Shown here: one piece after another, positions 61,861 to 64,000 of the stretch | Layout: the number at the start of each line of letters is the position of its first letter | How positions within the stretch are numbered: position 1 is the stretch's first letter | DNA from: Stenotrophomonas sp. 169 | Lineage (GTDB): Bacteria; Pseudomonadota; Gammaproteobacteria; Xanthomonadales; Xanthomonadaceae | Length of the DNA: 64,000 nt | Reading direction: 5' to 3' | Assembly: GCF_014621775.1 (NCBI RefSeq) | Contig: NZ_CP061204.1 | Span: forward strand, 1,632,501-1,696,500 | Position numbers and translations under genes: made by a program | The notes under the pieces: generated by a model | Database searches by the model: none | What the model saw: the letters and a program-made list of their open reading frames with translations, nothing else | What the model was told of the DNA's origin: nothing

Positions 61861-62670
61861 TCAGCCTGCCGGACTCTGCAGCCTCAGCACCGCCATGACG
61901 CCCAGCGGCAGCAGGGGCTGCTCGCCTTCCGCGGAAAGTTCAACGCGTTGTTGACGCTGGCCACTGAACGACTTCACCTGGAACAACACATCCAGGCCAT
62001 GGCTGCCTTGGCTGCCATTGTTTCTGTCCGGATGCGCGGACGGATTTCGCCGCGAGGGCTGGAATCCGGGCATACCCCGCACCACTTCACTGCTGCCTGC
62101 GCCGAAGTCGCCCACGATCAGGCTCGGATGTCCTTCCGCCGTGGCCGCGATCCAGGCCATCAGGTCGTTGGCCTGGTGCTGCCGGTTGGCGGCCGAGTCC
62201 GGATCCGTACGCAGCCGCGCCGCATAGATGTTGACCTGGGTCTCGCCCAGTGCCACCCGCATCATGCCGGCCGCGCTGTAGGGCCCCGGCGGATGCAGCA
62301 GGGTCACCCCGTCTTCTTCAACCCGCAGGCGGCTGAGCAGCGCACTGCCATGGCGTTCTGCCTGGCTGGGCGGATCGGCGGTAATGAAATCGCAGCTGTA
62401 ACGCAGGCGGCTGGCCAACCAGCAGGCCGGATTGCGTCGACCCTCCTGCAGTACCTGTTGTACCGAGATGACATCCGGCCGCAGCGTGGACAGCAACTGC
62501 GCGATGGCCTCCCGGCGCGCCAGCCAGGCCGGATCGTCCTGTGCGGGAAGATGCAGGGTGGCCACAGTGAGCTCGGGAACCGGCGCGGACGCGGCAGGCT
62601 GCGCACGTAATGCCAACGGAGTCAGCAGAAGGCCAAGGCAGAGCAACACGGGGGAGGGCAGGGCGCGCAT
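61861..62670 (-). CDS. Degenerate EEP-fold secreted protein (catalytic residues lost)
   Basis: A 269-residue protein with a signal peptide (1-24) and the outline of an EEP phosphodiesterase, aligned with the intact one at 49.3 kb. Catalytic residues differ: VQQV for LQEV (70-73), AARLR for ATHLN (near 150), GDFGA for GDFNA (187-191), LDVLF for IDHIF and LGVMAV for SDHYG. Core hydrophobic strands are kept. It is therefore probably inactive as a nuclease/phosphatase and may act as a binding protein. The ATG at 62670 starts the signal sequence. Divergent from the POT gene. Confidence 0.75.
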   Translation of the reverse strand: MRALPSPVLLCLGLLLTPLALRAQPAASAPVPELTVATLHLPAQDDPAWLARREAIAQLLSTLRPDVISVQQVLQEGRRNPACWLASRLRYSCDFITADPPSQAERHGSALLSRLRVEEDGVTLLHPPGPYSAAGMMRVALGETQVNIYAARLRTDPDSAANRQHQANDLMAWIAATAEGHPSLIVGDFGAGSSEVVRGMPGFQPSRRNPSAHPDRNNGSQGSHGLDVLFQVKSFSGQRQQRVELSAEGEQPLLPLGVMAVLRLQSPAG

Positions 62671-62834
62671 AACGATAAGTTTACGCTTGTGCCGTGCAGG
62701 TATCGTGACCCCGGATCCACCACAGCTGCGCCTGCCACGCTTTCATGTGCGTGTCATGCAGCCCTGCAGCGTGCGCAGGGCTGGCCCATTCCGGTAACCT
62801 TGGCGCTTTCGTGTCCGCAGGAAAGCATCACAGG

Positions 62835-64000
62835 ATGAGCCATAACGCAGCCGCCCCCGCCGGCAAGGGCACCATGCCGCGCCAGATTCCCTACATCATC
62901 GGCAACGAGGCCTGCGAACGGTTCAGTTTCTACGGGATGCGCAACATCCTGGTGCAGTTCCTGATCACCTCGCTGCTGCTGCAGGAGCTCACCGCGGAAG
63001 GACGCGCCGGTGAGGCCAAAGACATCATGCACAGCTTCATGATCGGCGTGTATTTCTTCCCGCTGCTCGGTGGCTGGCTGGCCGACAAGTTCTTCGGCAA
63101 GTACCACACCATTCTGTGGTTCAGCCTTATCTACTGCCTGGGGCACCTGTGCCTGGCGCTGTTTGAAGGCAGCCGCGAAGGCTTCTTCTTCGGGCTTGGG
63201 TTGATCGCGCTCGGTGCCGGTGGCATCAAGCCGCTGGTCGCTTCGTTCATGGGCGACCAGTTCGACCAGAGCAACAAGCACCTGGCGAAACTGGTGTTCG
63301 ATGCCTTCTACTGGATCATCAACTTCGGCTCGCTGTTCGCCTCGCTGCTGATTCCGTTGGTGCTGAAGAACTGGGGCCCGCAGTGGGCCTTCGGCATCCC
63401 CGGCATCCTGATGTTCATCGCGACCTTCGTGTTCTGGCTGGGGCGCAAGCGCTACGTGTTGACTCCGCTGCCGCCGAAGGACCCGCATTCCTTCTCCAAC
63501 GTGGTGCGCACGGCACTGACCGCGCGCGTACCGGGCCGCGGTCGCCCCGGCCTGGCCATTGCGGTGGCCGGCATCGTGCTCGCGGTCGCCTCGTTCGGCC
63601 TGGTGGGATCGCTGGGCATCGTGATCTGCCTGTGCCTCGCGCTGGTGGCCATCCTGGCGGGCATCGGCGGCGGTACGTGGATGCAGCTGGATCGTGCACG
63701 CAGCGTGCATCCGGCCGAGGCGGTGGAGGGCGTGCGCTCGGTCCTGCGCGTGCTGGTGATCTTCGCGCTGACCACGCCGTTCTTCTCGCTGTTCGATCAG
63801 AAAGCATCCACGTGGGTGCTGCAGGGGCAGCAGATGGAGATGCCGAGCTGGTTCACCGCCTCGCAGATGCAGGCGTTGAATCCGCTGCTGGTGATGATCC
63901 TGATCCCGTTCAACAACCTGGTGCTGTACCCGGCACTGCGTCGCTTCGGTTTCGAGCCGACCGCGCTGCGCCGGATGACCGTGGGCATCGCCTTCAGTGG
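62835..64000 (+). CDS. POT/PTR2 family peptide transporter (3' truncated)
   Basis: The visible 388 residues begin with IPYIIGNEACERFSFYGMRNILVQF, the POT signature (ExxERFxYYG form). Then GGWLADKFFGKY, GLGLIALGAGGIKPLVASFMGDQFD and FYWIINFGSLFASLL follow. It is a proton-coupled di/tripeptide symporter. About two-thirds of a typical member is visible; the frame is open to the window end. CACAGG precedes the ATG at 62835. Confidence 0.93.
   Translation, partial: MSHNAAAPAGKGTMPRQIPYIIGNEACERFSFYGMRNILVQFLITSLLLQELTAEGRAGEAKDIMHSFMIGVYFFPLLGGWLADKFFGKYHTILWFSLIYCLGHLCLALFEGSREGFFFGLGLIALGAGGIKPLVASFMGDQFDQSNKHLAKLVFDAFYWIINFGSLFASLLIPLVLKNWGPQWAFGIPGILMFIATFVFWLGRKRYVLTPLPPKDPHSFSNVVRTALTARVPGRGRPGLAIAVAGIVLAVASFGLVGSLGIVICLCLALVAILAGIGGGTWMQLDRARSVHPAEAVEGVRSVLRVLVIFALTTPFFSLFDQKASTWVLQGQQMEMPSWFTASQMQALNPLLVMILIPFNNLVLYPALRRFGFEPTALRRMTVGIAFS

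Noticed and set aside
1..64000. CRISPR arrays, tRNA/rRNA genes, prophage or integrative elements
   Set aside because: I looked for regular spaced direct repeats, cloverleaf genes, integrases and phage genes and saw none. The only repeats are REPs, the dispersed elements and intragenic tandem repeats.

Overview
The window is high-GC chromosomal DNA (roughly two-thirds G+C by eye) from a gammaproteobacterium of the Xanthomonadaceae, most likely Stenotrophomonas (S. maltophilia complex). This rests on gene content (gluQ/htpX, suhB|trmJ, a ccmA-I operon, an Oar-like TonB receptor beside a LacI regulator), on the many GTAG-headed REP palindromes between genes, and on the codon style. No rRNA, tRNA, CRISPR array, integrase, transposase or prophage gene was seen. 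Most of the window is core genome; the accessory-looking parts are the repeat clusters and the 37-50 kb carbohydrate locus.

Layout. 0-7.2 kb: mutL (5' end cut by the window), a DUF1684 lipoprotein, a TraB/GumN-like protein, phaR and phbB of PHB metabolism, gluQ and htpX. 7.2-7.8 kb: a mosaic of dispersed repeats. 7.8-12.6 kb: suhB | trmJ, then a PhnD-like binding protein translationally coupled to a GGDEF-EAL protein. 12.6-14.4 kb: epmB | efp, with a perfect 38-bp inverted repeat filling the gap between epmB and the EAL gene. 14.5-18.1 kb: mtaD, ubiG, mupP-like phosphatase and a squalene/phytoene synthase-like gene, followed by a triple REP array. 18.4-22.4 kb: M23 peptidase, dihydroorotase, yidD, and a 418-residue DksA-like protein with a histone-H1-like tail. 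22.7-29.5 kb: the complete cytochrome c maturation operon, ccmABCDEFGHI on the minus strand. 29.6-36.9 kb: methionine aminotransferase with omega-amidase, a small secreted protein, rluB-scpB-scpA, then yciI-bolA.

37.1-50.3 kb: a carbohydrate-utilisation locus. It has a LacI regulator, a TonB-dependent receptor, a GH144/glycoamylase-family lipoprotein, an ABC importer (binding protein and two permeases, no ATPase), a 1055-residue secreted discoidin/(alpha/alpha)6 protein and an endonuclease/exonuclease/phosphatase-fold protein. Two LacI-type operators, before lacI and before the GH144 gene, suggest one regulon. GH144 suggests a beta-1,2-glucan-type substrate; that is inference.

50.4-55.3 kb: rne | rluC, divergent around a long rne leader with a hairpin that covers the Shine-Dalgarno sequence. 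55.3-64 kb: a repeat cluster, a ZIP zinc transporter, a TonB-domain lipoprotein, phhB, nfuA, a xanthomonad transmembrane repetitive protein, a barnase/barstar-type pair, Mn-type superoxide dismutase, a degenerate EEP-fold protein and a POT peptide transporter cut by the window end.

The most unusual signals are: (1) a four-copy dispersed element with a long outer stem of variable sequence around two CATCCATG hairpins, where pairing is kept although sequence changes; (2) a 127-bp repeat that travels with it and with REP dimers; (3) the perfect 38-bp inverted repeat between two stop codons; (4) the GH144 locus with its uncharacterised 1055-residue enzyme; (5) several proteins of known families that lack key residues (DksA zinc cysteines, an EEP catalytic set, the first His of the dihydroorotase HxH).
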